Shown: positions 45,982 to 59,072 of the stretch, one piece after another
Layout: every line of letters starts with the position of its first letter
Position numbering within the stretch: position 1 is the stretch's first letter
DNA from: Cristatella mucedo
Lineage: Eukaryota > Bryozoa > Phylactolaemata > Cristatellidae
DNA: 64,000 nt
NCBI GenBank assembly: GCA_009760855.2
Contig: WPIO01000020.1
Coordinates: forward strand, 2,386,001 to 2,450,000
Direction: 5' to 3'
The notes under the pieces: generated by a model
Databases searched by the model: none
What the model saw: only the letters and a program-made list of their open reading frames with translations
What the model was told of the DNA's origin: nothing
Program-made: the position numbers and the translations under genes

Positions 45982-47344
45982 GGCGGACAGGCGGAGCCCG
46001 AAAATCACGTGACTTGATGGGCGATCAACCCCAGCTACAAGCAGCTGCTGCAAGGCCAAATGGCACACTGAGCTAAGCGAATGTGGCTTCAGGCTCGCAT
46101 GCTGCCAGGGATTCTGCAATTTTTCTTTCCCCTAGTCAATGCTGGGCCATCGGACCCCTTCCAAATTTGAATGAGAACACAACAGCTAGGAAGCTCCAGC
46201 TCAGACTCTAGTAGATTAGTATGAAAACCAAAGGCGAGAACAGCCAGAAGAGATCGCCAAACATGTGCCAGCAGCAGCTGCTGCAGCAGAGCTTGCCCAC
46301 ATCAGGCACCTGACTTTGAAGCAGCTAGCGACTGTCTGAAATGCACACGCCGGTACCGACCAGTGGCAGTGTTCGTGCTTGCATCTCACCCTAAGCCACA
46401 ACGACATACGCTACTAAAGCTACTGGAGCTAGCAGCTGCAAGTATTCGGATAAGACTAGCAGGTCGCCAGACTTATAGTAGGGGGTAGGAGGTGCCCCTT
46501 GACCAGGAGCGGCTGCTTCGAGTGTTTCATTTCGGCCTACTGCTGCTGCTGCTGCTATTACTACTACTGCAGGGCAATAGGGCACAATGCAAAGCGTGGA
46601 GCTGCAGAAATGCAACACGCAGAAGCTGCTCCAACTGCTGAGGTACTCGAATGCAACCGAAAACAGCATCGACTGGACTGCGCTGGCGCTGACGAGAGGA
46701 GCGCAACTTCGTGCGCCATGCAACATGGCACCAGCTCTGCGTACCGACTATCCATTGAGGAACTTCCACCTGAAGTCTTGGTTCGATCCATATTGACAAT
46801 TGGTCACGAACTGTATGCACAGCAGCAATCAGGTTGCCTGCACAGCAACGGCACTGCTACAGGTAGTAAAGGGCCAAAAGCGTTGGTCACAGGAGGCCAC
46901 CGGTCGAAAACCACTTACTGTTCGACTGGTAATGCCTGGCTCGCCTCCCCCCTATAAATCACGGCCCCCTACCCTCCTACATCCCGGGACAAAAATTCAA
47001 GGTTAAGCTCGGTTGCTTCAACAGCCTCAGCAGAACAGCCTTGAAGCCATCGATCCCACGTGGTCATTAAAGTTAAAAGGCTTTGAGGTGCTGGAAGGCA
47101 GAGGGATTAGAGAACACACTGTGCCATCTGAATGAAAATAAAATCCCGGTTTAGGCTTGGGGATTATATTGGAAGAGGGAGAGTATACATTCTGAAGAGA
47201 AGTGGGACGGCTCCCTATGATAAGTTGTACTGTAAAGATAATCACCGGATGACCGTTGGAGATTGACGTTTAGCTAAACCAGTGCAATGCAGCTCCAGTG
47301 ATACCCGGGCATGATGAAAGGCACTTCTCAAGTAAAGCAGAACT

Positions 47345-47433
47345 AGTAGAGCGATGCTACGTAGAAAGAGATTAAGTTCTCTGAGGGCGCTTTATCAAGT
47401 GCAATATTATTATTATTATTATTATTATTACGT
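47345..47433 (+). mobile_element. LINE family A 3' tail only
   Basis: A decayed left hairpin arm (gcgatgctacgtagaaagag), an intact right arm ctctgagggcgctttatc and (ATT)n. Confidence 0.83.
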
Positions 47434-47564
47434 AAGGCGGCATTATTGGTAGAGTAATTCATTTTCAGCAGTGACGACTCTGTGGAGTGATATGATCTAA
47501 ACCATGGCCATCACTTATTTGCTAGGTTTGATGTTTTGATAATAAGAGTTTAAATGATCTCACT

Positions 47565-47705
47565 CCACTCGTTCTACTGCCTCTGATAGAAACAGGGCGA
47601 CTTCTCGAGGTCTAGTGTCGACTTGTTCATGAGTGGCCTGACAACACTTTTTTTGAAAGATGCTGGGACTGCACTTAGGGTAAAGGATAGAGTTGGAATA
47701 AATAA
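47565..47705 (-). mobile_element. LINE reverse transcriptase N-terminal fragment
   Basis: On the minus strand it reads SAVPASFKKSVVRPLMNKST, the VPxSFKxxxVRPLLKKP block preceding the reverse transcriptase fingers. Confidence 0.65.
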
Positions 47706-47715
47706 ATCAACTAAT

Positions 47716-48434
47716 ATAGATAATAATAATAATAATGCACTTGATAAAGCGCCCTCACAGAACTCAATCTCTTTCTAGGCACTTTACATTTGCTGCAAAG
47801 GGAAACGCAATTGAATGGTGAGTAATATCATGTTTGATAAACAACATGAATAACATGGTTAGGGGTGACATGCACACGGTCAGCATGCAAATGTGGTTAG
47901 TGGCAGCATGCACAGTGTCAGCACGCATAAGCACATGAAGGACGAATCACAGGGACCCAATAAATTCTGTCCTAAATAGGTGTTCGTAAGTTCTTTTTAA
48001 ATGTGGTCAAGTCAGGGGAAGAGATTTCCAGGCTTTGGGAGCATACGAACTAAAGGTTCGGTCTCCAAAGGATTTGAGGTTTGTACAAGGTATTGGTAAA
48101 CTGTTGGATTCCGAAAAGAAGGTGGTACGATGCTTGGCCTGGTGGGAGAGTAAATCTGAGAGATAAGCTGGAGCCAAAGAATGAAGGGACCTAAAAGTGA
48201 GCGACAAAACCTTGAAGTCGATCCATTGCTTGACAGGTAGCCAGTGCAGGTCGGCGAGAAGCGGTGTGATGTGGCAACTGGGACGCTCACGACAGACAAG
48301 CCTAGCTGCAGAGTTTTGCACCAGCTGTAATCGCCTGATTGCACATGCCGGTAGGCCAGCAAGCAGTGAGTTACAGAAGTCAAGACGGGATACAACAAAT
48401 GCATGGACCAACTTAGACGTGGTACCCTTATCCA
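47716..48434 (-). mobile_element. LINE family A, ORF2 C-terminus plus 3' tail
   Basis: An uninterrupted minus-strand frame (48435-48007) encodes [39 protein letters not shown] and YLSDLLSHQAKHRTTFFSE, ending near SLPLT. The 3' UTR, hairpin and (ATT)n follow, reading toward lower coordinates. Confidence 0.9.
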
Positions 48435-48436
48435 AA

Positions 48437-48557
48437 CTACATGATATTACTCACCATTCAATTGCATTTCCCTTTGCAGCAAATGTAAAGTGCCCAGAGA
48501 GAGATTGAGTTCTCTGAGGGTGCTTTATCAAGTGCATTGCTATTATTATTATTATAA
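48437..48557 (+). mobile_element. LINE family A 3' tail, head-to-head with the previous copy
   Basis: End of the UTR (ccattcaattgcatttccct), the hairpin variant TAAAGTGCCC...GGGTGCTTTA and ATT units. It starts 2 bp from the 5' end of the minus-strand copy. Confidence 0.88.
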
Positions 48558-48574
48558 ACTAGCCCGGATATATA

Positions 48575-48742
48575 CATACATTTATAATTCATTTGTATAG
48601 CACTCTCATAGAACTTAATCTCTAGCCATATGCTTCACATCTGACGAAGGGCTGAGCCCACGACCTCGGTCATTAAATGCATTCACCTTGACCTCGGTCG
48701 TTAAAGGTGAGCACATTAACCCCTCAGCTAAACAAGGGTGGC
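48575..48742 (-). mobile_element. SINE-A copy
   Basis: On the plus strand: the tail atagcactctcatagaactt, the inverted box B region ggctgagcccacgacctcgg, and a duplicated segment of the tRNA-like head (gacctcggtcgttaaaggtg). Confidence 0.78.
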
Positions 48743-48744
48743 AT

Positions 48745-49270
48745 CCGGGTTACTTTGCAGGGCAGCAGTAAGTTTGAGCATCTCAGGTGAGGAGTAGGTA
48801 AGGGATCTAGAGTGGGTGCTTGTAGTTTTCTTACACTGGGGGATAAAATTCGAGATGAAGTAAGCAGAGGACGGATTGTATATAGAAATAGACAGAGAGG
48901 AAGGTATGGAGAAGTAATGTTTCAGGGAGGATGCTACCTTGAGGATGAACTCAATTAGATCATCCCATGAATAGCTAGGTTCAGGTTGGATGGGGGATTG
49001 AGCTGAAGGCAAATGAAGATATTTTTTCGAACTTTATCAACATCAAGATCCTAAAGATCTTCACACTTAACAGAGGTAATAGAGCTGGCAGCATAAAATC
49101 ATGGTAGAATATTTGATCGAGATTTTGGCCTATGTTCTGAGTGGAGCTACACACACGAGCCACGAGAGAAAATGAATCAACCAATGCACAGATGGGTGGG
49201 TTACGTTGTTGAAATGAATATTAAAATCACACAGGACGAGTGAGGGACAAGACTTTCGAAACACAAAATT
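48745..49270 (-). mobile_element. LINE endonuclease-domain fragment
   Basis: On the minus strand LVLCDFNIHFNNVTHPSVHW matches the GDFNxH block of apurinic-type LINE endonucleases. The adjoining sequence is frameshifted relic. It is the only endonuclease-domain piece I recognised. Confidence 0.62.
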
Positions 49271-51690
49271 TTAATAGATTTGAAAAAACAACGATGCTTA
49301 GGACGATCTAGGTGAATACGATGTTCTAGAAGCCTCTGTGTTGGCTGGCAAGCTCAAAAAAAGGCTGTCCACACGTCTAAATAGTACAGGATGCAGCAAA
49401 AAAAATAATTAGCACCGTATACTCCCGGGCTCTCATACGACCAGCTTTAGAATACATCGGACAATGAGTGAGTGGCAGACTGGTCATGCAGTAAGGACAG
49501 GCTGTGCAGCGGCTGCCCAGAGCATACTCAAGCAACCGGCTGCAAGCTCAGATGAGGCAGTCCTTTTTAGTTACGGCTGTGTGCTAAAGAGGCCAGCCTA
49601 TTGATTAACTAAGCATGCTGCCTGAGGCTGGAGGGTATGGTTTTGATCCGAGCTCACGGCTGATAGTACTGACATTACGGGTACATAGCATCGTAGAGCT
49701 TTTGGGCAGCACATCTTACTAATTCGCACTAAACAACCCCCACCCCATCTTCCTTATACAATTTTTGGTGTCTGACAAACCGACGATGAGCTCCATCAGA
49801 CTTTGACAAGAAAATATCTCGCCGTCCTCCTAGACAATAGAAGAAACCAGTGGCACTTTTACAGATTTGCTGGCATCAGAGATAATTTTTAAGTACTGGC
49901 AGGCACAGCATAGCAAGCCCGACTTAATGCATAGACATGTTTAAACGCTTAGTCATGCAAAATTAACCATTCCCCACACCTGCTCGCTATCTCGTCAGGT
50001 ACTTCTCCACACCTCCAAAGATCGTAATTGACTGGCCGATAATTAAGGGCGGCTTTCAAAATATCCAAAGGCATATGGCTTCTTTATCGAAGAACAGCCG
50101 ATGCGGTCGGTGACGTGGCAGTGATACCTCCAGAGCATTTTGAGTTGAATGAGAAGCCTGCGTAAGCTAATAATAGCTATGGGTCCATGCTGACCGGACG
50201 TCGATGGTTCTATAAACAGGAAGACTCAGAATACGATGACTGTGCCTCCTATGACCCACAGATTGCAACTGACCTAGTAGGCTTCAACAATGCACCTCAG
50301 GAGGTGGAAAACGAATAAGAAAGATGAGACTCGACCATTATTTGTAAGCAATCACTGTCCAACATAATCGGCTGGTGGCTTCCTGCTCTAAGAAGCAACC
50401 TGGTAATAGGGAGAATTGAGGAGAGGGCGATCAGGTAGATTATCCTCAAATAACAGCGTGGAGTATTGACTGCCCATAGCAACTGCACAAAAGGCAGATG
50501 TAGACAGACAGTACAAATGCACAGGCCAGACTTACTCTACTGCCTAAGGTTCGGCCAGAACATTGATTTTCACAAAAAAGAATACGATGGTAAAGATATG
50601 ATGACGACAAAGAATACGGTGGTTTAGATGTTGCTCCAGCAGCTGAAGCTTGCTAGCTGCAGCCATACAGAAATAAGTGCACAAGAGTAAAAGACTTCCA
50701 CACTCGACTTCCACGAACGAATGGCTTTCCCTCGGCAATTTTGTTCCAACAGGAGCTGCACTACTGAGGCAGTGCTAACACCACCATTGTCTCCACAGAT
50801 GCAGGTAACCTTGACCTTTCACTTGTATGTCGCTAGTGTAGACTGCTGCTGCTGCTCGGGCTGCATCTCTATAATGGTTCTAATGACTAGACTGAAGAAG
50901 GTAACAAAGTGGGTCAATTCAATAAGACTACCGGCATTACAAATAGGCAGCTTTATTAATCTTTTGCAGCCGAGAGCAGCACGGGCATCTCCACCCATAG
51001 CAAAGGGCAGAAGGTGGACTTCAGACAAGTGTTTAAAGCATGACCCATCAGTAAGGACTTCGATCCAGTTGTCAGAACAGCTGCCTTGACAATGTGTGTG
51101 CACACGTGGTTACTACCTCTATCTGCATCGGTTGCAGTAATCGGCCTTTGGTGTGGGTAAACAGGGGCTCCGGCCTTGGGAAATGCTGCTCTGGGCTCTC
51201 TAACGGAAGCTGCATGCCAGATTGCACACTGGTCAGCCTGCCAGCCTTCCAGCGATCCTGCCTGCCAACTGCAGGCAAGCAAGGGGTACACAACCCGACA
51301 GTGTGCCTCATTTTTGCAGCAGCTAAAACAAGCATGGGACCGACAGCAGTAGTAGTATTGGTAGGAAAGATTAACAGTCGACACCGTGCTACACTCACGA
51401 TTACATCGAGAAAAATAAAAAGTTTTCGGGTTCGACTTCACATCTCCACCCCAGCCTGTGGCAGTCTAGTACTCCGGCCTGGCTGTCATGTGCTGCAAAA
51501 TATCAGCCGTCAGGAATGTGACATCAAGCACATTAATTTCGACCTGCGTATATGAGTATAAATATGCAAAAAAGTGCAGGTATATGCATTTTGAATGTGT
51601 CTCATTAAAGGTAAATCATCTGCTGCCAAATGCCAACTCCTCTTTCAGCCTTAACATATCGCTGCATAGGACCCAACACTATACTGTATA
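49270..51690. other. Gene-less stretch
   Basis: No domain, repeat family or RNA gene recognised. The frames are short and mutually overlapping. Confidence 0.4.
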
Positions 51691-51840
51691 CTTATAATAA
51701 TACTACATTTGTATAGCACCATTAGAGAACTTAATATCTTTCTAGGCACTTTACATGTGCTGTAAAGAAAGCATGATCAAATGATTAGTGGTAACATGCA
51801 CATTGGCAACAAGGATACTAATGGTTAGAGTACATACTTT
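51690..51840 (-). mobile_element. LINE family A, degraded 3' tail
   Basis: Plus-strand gtatagcaccattagagaac, ctaggcactttacatgtgct and the adjoining UTR. Confidence 0.75.
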
Positions 51841-52375
51841 GGCAGTATATACGGTGGGCAGCATTTATGTGCTAACTGTTCTTATTCTGCTGACATAGGG
51901 CTGGAAGAAGGTTACATGGCAGCAGTTATTTATCATCAGCCAACCGGGCATTTAGTTGAGTAATCAGTGTATGCAATCTGGGCTACTTATACACTCCCAG
52001 TTTCACAATAAGCATGTTATCTAGTTTTCGGCTGCCAACAGCAGCCATTCCACAAGCTGCTGATTCCTTATCTAAAGTAATAGACACAACATCCTTAGAA
52101 ACAATTAAACTATCGGCAAGTAGGGGTGCTGAACAGCAACAGGTTGCTGCTGCCAAAGTCTTACCTTGCTCTGTATTTGCATCCAGCCAGTAGACACTGT
52201 CGCAATGCCAATCAATAGCGTACTTTCCTTAAAGTCCACCTACAATAGGAGCAGCATATTTGGTTTAATACATACGGCCTCACACTTCTGTGTCTGACCC
52301 TGTCTGTCTGTCTTCTCTCTCCCCCCTCTCCCCCTTTCTCTCTCTCGGTATCTGTTTGTATCTGTCTCGTGTCTG

Positions 52376-52377
<2 letters not shown>

Positions 52378-52422
<45 letters not shown>
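52378..52422. repeat. (CT)n microsatellite
   Basis: About 22 CT units, preceded by an impure pyrimidine-rich lead-in from 52285. Confidence 0.95.
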
Positions 52423-52423
<1 letters not shown>

Positions 52424-52734
52424 AACTGGTTATATCTGTCGGTTTGTCTCCCACTGCCTTTATTATTATTACATTCGGGCAGCAGGGCCTCTTGGGAGCA
52501 GGGCTGAACAGTTATGTCCCGGTAGACTGATATTTAGGTCCCCTACCAGTGAACTGGCAGTCCTGATGACCTCCGGTACCCGATCTCCGAATACTAAAAG
52601 GGGTGCATTAGGGGGAGACAGGTCGATTGGCTTGATCGTGGCCCGACAGGAATCAACAACACTTAGACTAAGTCTACGATATGGAGAATAGGCAAGAGAA
52701 TAAATATGAATTATTGCGATTTTATTAAATGAAC

Positions 52735-53265
52735 TTTAAAATAATAAATAAAACATACATAGAGAAGCCCAAAGAAGCTAAATCTTTTTTTAGGTATCTA
52801 TCAAAGATTTGCCGGAAATAAATCACCTCGATTGGTTTGGATTGTGATAACACTGACCATGTTGGTACAGGTACATCAAGAACACGGTCAAAGCAAATGC
52901 AGTGAAGAGCTGGTGAGTTTTAGTTTCCTTTATTAAATGTCAATTCAGTGACTTTCAGATGTCATTCGGTAGCCTTTTCCAGGCTTCGGGAGCAGGGCAA
53001 CCTAAGGCACTTGCCTAAAGGTTTTGAAATTGGTTGGAACTAAAATTAAGCGATCTTGAGCCAGCCGAGGAAGTAGTATGATATGAAGCCTGACGAGTAA
53101 TTCAGATAGAAAGAATGGAAGCAGAGAGCATGGAAGGACCAACAAATAGAAGACAGTACCACGAGATCGAGACGGTGCTTCACTGGGAGCTGAGGTACGT
53201 AGGTGAGCTTAGGTATGCAGCTGCAGAGGCCTCAGCACGGCAGCTGAGACAGAGGTGTCAGAGGG
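52735..53265 (-). mobile_element. Old, degraded LINE copy related to family A
   Basis: gaagctaaatctttttttag, then ttccaggcttcgggagcagg and agacggtgcttcactgggag, occur in the order expected for an inverted LINE 3' half, but at low similarity. Confidence 0.5.
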
Positions 53266-55266
53266 GTTGAGAGGTTCGTGATAGCACTCTCTTCACAACT
53301 CAGAGGACCCGAGTTGCCTCAGACCAACAGGAGTGAACCTTGGTCTCAACCCATCTCGGGCAATGTCTGGGCGTAGGCCTGCTCCTCTGCTACTCCACAA
53401 CAGAAAGTGGGCAATCTCACAATAAAAAAATGTTTGCTCAGCACATTTCGCTTCAGAAAAGATCAGCCTTAATGGCTATGACCTGCCTTGGAGCACAGAG
53501 TGCAGCAGAAGACTGGAGCTGGTGCAATTGGAGCAGCCATTGATGAACCCAGTAGCTAAAGGTTGGAGGAGTTCAGCAGCATGCCAGCTGGGGAAGAGGT
53601 GCTCCGACACCTGTTTCTCCTCACGGTATTTCAAAATTACTTGCAGATAGTGGTACCGGCCACGCTTTATTTGTGCAGATAATTCAGCTGAGAAAATCTT
53701 CTCGTCCTAATTTCTTTCGGCAACAGAGCATAGAATAACATCTAGGCCAACGATGTGACCACCGACTGATGCTTGTCACCCGGTTTCAGCAGCCAAGTAG
53801 AAGCAGGGCAGGACTAGAAATGACTCAGAATGCAAGAGTCGGCAGCAGAAGAGCAGACGGCATCTACATGCAGTAGCCAGCCGCGCCCCCCCCCCCCCCC
53901 GATAACCGATGTCGAGTAGCTCGGGAAATGTAGGGAGCCAGGCTAACAGAATTGAGAACTCTTTGAGAAGATTTTCCAGCTGTATACAAATAAACCACAG
54001 ACAAGAAATCAGCACCTATCGAATACAAGCTGCCTGTAACTTTCTCATGCTAAAAGATTAAAGAAGTGCTACACCTAACATTAGTTCCTGATTGAATACT
54101 ATTCACATATCGATAGTTGTAACCGATGCAATCGTGCCGACTTGCATGAACACTACAACCGATAAGCACGTGCCAATGTGCTGAAACAACCTGCAATGTC
54201 AATTAAGGTCGCATCTAAGGAGCCTGTAGTACTATACAGCCAACAAGGACAGAGACCGTGACACTAAGCTTGGCAGATGCATCTGCTCACATCTGCTTGG
54301 AAATGAGCTTCCAGTGGCTTTACAGCATAATTCCTAGCACCGCAATCACTCGAAATCAGTGAGCCACAAATACTGCCTGCAGCCAGTGTCAGGACTCGAC
54401 CCGCGACCTCAATTGTGAAGTGCCGGCAGCTAACACCGCCTGGCGAAAACTCGCCTTGCTGTAATCGTGAGCTGTCACCATTTCGCAATATCTTTGCAAG
54501 AGCCCTAACAGAGACTGTTCTGAGTATTACCACCATTCGCCCTGCATTACTTTGAGGTGAATAAGTCATCATCCAGAGCAGCAAACAGGGAGCAGCAAAA
54601 AATAAACTCGAATGCTTCCTGCTCTGAGCACGAGCAGGAAGCATGCGAGGACGGCAGCCCGGGAGGCACTGTGCACTGCACCCTGGGTTGCCCCCCTCCG
54701 GCAAACTGAGTGATAGCAGTCGACTCGTTGCAGTGACCGCCAAGACACCCCAGACAAACGACATTGCACGCCCTTAGTGTCAGCTTACCAGTCAGCCATG
54801 CTCTGTGCACACAGCCCATCCTGGCTTGGGGGTGCCCTCCAGCTGAGGCTGCTGCCTTAGGACAGTTCAGGTGGTGCAGGCAGCAGCCCATACAGCAACA
54901 CAGAAACAAGGTACAGCTAGCAATGGCGGCCAAAGGCTTGCTAAAACTTCAGAGAGATTTGGCTGCACCTTGACCTTGCTACCTCAAAGGGTTTTCGAAA
55001 GGATGACCACACACCGTGGACTAGTCAGTATTTCACGGCATTGCTGTGCACGAGGGCCAGTGAATGTGTTCGTTTAGCCCTCAGCCATTCCATCTGTGCT
55101 GGGCATATGGCTCATCCCTAGTGAGGGCACCTGTATAGGCAGCCTCCACAAGGCTAGAATGTGTGCAAACGACTAAGTCTGCTGGCTGGGTACCAGCAGT
55201 CTGCTCGCTGACAGCCAACTCCCAACCTGAGAGATAGAAAGCGGAGACAAGAACAGAGAGAAAGAC

Positions 55267-55328
<62 letters not shown>

Positions 55329-55445
55329 GAGAGTGATGGAGACAGAAAAGAGACAGAGAGAGACAGACAAGAGAGAGGGAGAGAGAAAGACAAGAGAGAG
55401 ACAGACAGACAAGACACAGAATGACAAAAGAGAGAGAGAGAGAGA
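55267..55445. repeat. (GA)n/(GACA)n microsatellite
   Basis: A pure GA run to 55335, then mixed GA/GACA units. Confidence 0.96.
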
Positions 55446-55611
55446 CCCTACGCAGGGGAGAAATAGCGGCACAATCGAATCGAATGCATAACCCAGTTCC
55501 AGATGCTGCGTAGCAGCGTTCACAGCTCATGAACACGGCATGGTAGAAATAAGCCCAGAGTCGCATTCATATCTGGTTGCCTGACATCTAATCGATTGTA
55601 CGATGAATGCT

Positions 55612-55792
55612 GCCTAAGCCGTAGTCTTAACGCAGGGGTTAGGTGTGCACTCTTAATGACCCTGGTCGTAGTTTCGAAACCTGCAGTGGGTGATTCTTTA
55701 ATTGCCTATTGCAAGTGGCCGCGATAGTCAAGTCATTAAGGCTCCTCTTCGGCTATACAAATAAGGCAGTTGAATCAGCTAACCATATTTAT
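55612..55792 (+). mobile_element. SINE-B copy, degraded
   Basis: The head gcaggggttaggtgtgcac, decayed box B tagtttcgaaacctgcag, body aagtggccgcgatagtcaag and end ttgaatcagctaacc. Confidence 0.75.
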
Positions 55793-56375
55793 AAGCCTTG
55801 GCTGAGCTCTGAAAGCACTGACAGCTCTCCCGTGAAACATCTACTACGTGCTCGCGGCCTCGCGTAAGTGCAGACAGAGATGCATATAGAGGCACATGGG
55901 TGTAATGCTTGTGCAAATACTTGCCATGCCAGCCCTTTGGCTAGGTGGCTCAAGTATACACGGTAAATCAAAGAAGAAAACAGTCGGGTGAATTACTAAA
56001 GCCAATGATTGAGCAGACGGTAATACTGCAAAATTGCAGTTTTTAATGGTGAGCTGCTGCTCCATAACTTTGTTTAAATAACTCAGCAGTACATAGAGCA
56101 GTGACATGCATAAACTTGCTCCTAAGTTCTAGCTGCTATTACTTACTAAATTCTTCACCCGGAGTTTCGTGCAGTTGGTCCAGATCTCTTGAAAGTTAAA
56201 TTTGCTGCAATGTAAGCAGTCTTACTCCTCCGGCCACATATATTAATTCGGACCTAAATCTGATCTCTTGACTAGTCAAGAGCAGTGGAAAACGGGATAG
56301 TAAAAAAGAATTGTCCTTACAACGTACCTCGATCAGCAATGGCAGCTGCCAACTAAAATTTACTCCACGAGCCGA

Positions 56376-56425
56376 TCCAGAAGCCGATGGAATCCGAAAA
56401 TCCAGAAGCCGATGGAATCCGAAAA
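56376..56425. repeat. Perfect 25 bp tandem duplication
   Basis: The unit beginning tccagaagccgatggaatcc (56376-56400) is repeated exactly at 56401-56425. It encodes nothing recognisable. Confidence 0.9.
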
Positions 56426-56640
56426 TTAATCATGGTTTGCGAATGCTTTTCCATATTCATTATTGCACGGGATGTGGAACAAGCTCCCTACAGTCACTGC
56501 TGCTGCATAAAGGCAGCCACATACCGTACCATCGCCACCTAGACTTAGCAAAGAGCATGCATTTGTCCTCGGCCACTCTGCAGAACTTGGCTTGTCTCAG
56601 TGTCTCAGGAGGGGTTCTAACGCCGGTGCCTGCTGTTAGA

Positions 56641-56826
56641 TGGTGAGCCGTGATGGCACACTAGGCAAGGTGGTTGCTTTTCACGACCTCAGTCCCGAGG
56701 TCGTGGGATCGATTCCTGCGGGGGCGATCCTTCATCGTCGCTGCATCGTCGAAGCAAGCAATATAGAGATAGCCGTAAAGGCTCTTCTGTCACTGTACAC
56801 AAGAGGCTGTTAAATCAGTATAGTAT
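56641..56826 (+). mobile_element. SINE-B copy
   Basis: The head gccgtgatggcacactaggc, box B-like cgtgggatcgattcctgc, body gatagccgtaaaggctcttc and end gttaaatcagtatag. A short duplication (atcgtcg) interrupts the internal hairpin. Confidence 0.88.
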
Positions 56827-56999
56827 ATATAAAGGCGAGGCTCCTGGGCTTGTAGGTAATGCGAAGCAGTGGCCCCTCTCTTTCTTTGCAACTCACGACG
56901 GCACTGCCCACCAGGCACGCCTGCTCCTAACGGTTCTCCAGCTGAAAGTAGCCCCATCCACAACTAGTTGTACATCCTTTTTCATGCTAATTAAACTGC

Positions 57000-58600
57000 C
57001 AAAACCAGTTGTGCATTTCGTCGTCCTGCGTCACCATGCACCTTCCTGTGTCGTCGTCCATCCTGAGTAGTCCTTGTGTCTTCATGGATTGGGTCGGCGT
57101 GGGCCACACCGCTCGCCCAGGTCTACCGCCCCCAGCGTTCCACGAAGATCTCGGCATCTCCAGCATCTGCCAAGTCGCATCACGTAGCCACTTACTTCAG
57201 CGATTCCAAGATGCATCGAAAAAACTACTCACTCAGGACGACGTCCGCTTTTAAATGAGAGCTTGCCATGCTTCAGGCGACTTCCCCGTGAGCACGAACG
57301 ATGCTCGGACATCTTTAATCGAGCAGCGCTTATCTCTGAGAGCTATCAGCAGCCTGAAGGCACGGCCTCACGGTAAGGCCTGCTGCTGCTCTCACTCGAT
57401 CCTGCATGACACAGACTGGTCACCCTCTGTGTCACAGATACACCTTTAGAGAATCCAGCCTTGCTGCTGGGTTAAGGGTGATGACGGGACCGAATCATGA
57501 AACTGTTGGTATATTAAAGATGCTTAAGGGGAAAGGAAACGTTTTACCGGGTGAGCAAAGCTTTTGTGCAAGCGTCGCGTGCATGCGAGCTGCCACGGTC
57601 ACGTGTGTGCACATGCACAGGGACGTAGCCACGGAATTGTGGAGGAGCTTAAATTTTTATTTAAGGGACGGGGTTAACCTTGAATGTATCCGAGTCGGCC
57701 AATCGTATAATTGGGCCGGTTTTCTCTTCTTTGGGATGGGGCTGCTGCTGCTTTGCTTGTCTGTCCGACCAGAAGAGCCCAGCCCAGCCCCTTCTATTAG
57801 GCCCTGAATGCACGGGACCGGTATGCATAGGTAAATAAGTAGGGGCTTTTAGTAGGGCTACGAGCAAGGTGGTGGGGGGGTGGTGACGGTGGTGGCCCAA
57901 ACACATCGATTCGATGCTTAAGCGCATCAACGTCTGCTGCCGGCTGCTGCCTGTGCAAAGCCACGAAGGGGCTGGGGCTGCTGCTGCTGGTCCGAGCAGC
58001 GCTGCCAGGCTGCTCAGCTGCGTGCAGCAACTGCTCTCAAAGCTCGAGCGACTTTCGGTGCTCGTCGATGGCCAACAGCAGCGTTCAAACGAGACACGGA
58101 CGGGCGCTGCCGCCGCATCAGGACGATCCGGATGTCGCGGCAACGAGCAGCAAAGATGTGCTGGATGGCAGGAACGGAAGTGCGGCAGTCAGCAGCGGGA
58201 GAGAGACGACGAGCCCAGCTGCCTCGGCGCAACAATTGTGAGACCGAGTTCCTCGGTGTAGGACTCGGTGTATGGCAACAGTATGTACCAACAGTCTTGG
58301 CGAACGAACCGCAGGGACAGCAATTGATTTACTGCGTTTCGGTGAAGGTGAGCCAAGGTCACGAGTGGTACTGAGCTGCTGAAGTAGCAGTTTGGCTAGA
58401 CGTGGACTCGACGAATAAATGTTCAAGTCGAAAGCAGGCCGAGAAAATAATGAGGCCCGGAATACACCCAAGCCTTACCAGGCACAGGCATTCTACCCAC
58501 CGTAGCCAAGTATAGCTGCTGCTCCCTCCTGCACGGCCGTGTCGAGTCCAAAATATAGGTCGGATGCTTGATGCACTCCCCCCCCCCCCGTAGGTAACAT
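57000..58600. other. GC-rich stretch without a supported gene
   Basis: Frames on both strands (for example 57661-58143 minus) are open but low-complexity and show no domain. An unrecognised exon cannot be excluded. Confidence 0.35.
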
Positions 58601-58792
58601 GCACACGATTTCACCGAGACACAAAGCAAAGGTTTTGCACGGCGTTCGTGACTCATACGCCAGTGAGGACACATTTGCACAGACCCTTTGTTCGGTTACA
58701 CTGTGTGGGCACAGCAACTTGCTTGGTTTTGATAAGTGACAATTGCTGGGGATGCTACAGCGAGCAGGATTCAAATCAGAGTTCTCAGATAA

Positions 58793-59030
58793 TGCAATGT
58801 AACGTATCTCCGTCTGTAACTCCACAAAGTCATAAAGACCATGCAGGTGTTATGCAGGAGAGTTTCGGTACGCATTCGGTAGCCAACAGACTTCGTCTCA
58901 CATAACAAAGAAAAAGTGGGAAGCATAGCAGAGTCAGGAGAGTAGTTGAGGTAGTGAGTAGCATGGAAGTAGCAGCTCAGGACCGCTGAAAAGGATGAGC
59001 CATAGTCGGCAGTAGGAGAGGTACAGAATC
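58793..59030 (-). mobile_element. LINE family B 3' end
   Basis: On the plus strand: gtaacgtatctccgtctgta, actccacaaagtcataaaga and cattcggtagccaacagact. Close to the 17.0 kb copy. A small deletion removes the segment around the ORF stop. Confidence 0.87.
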
Positions 59031-59072
59031 CCTTACATGAACTACTAGTACAGAAGAAGTGTTATACTAGCA

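Noticed and set aside
57661-58261. Open frames on both strands in a GC-rich stretch
   Set aside because: No domain and the two strands are open together; probably composition. Not excluded as an unrecognised exon.
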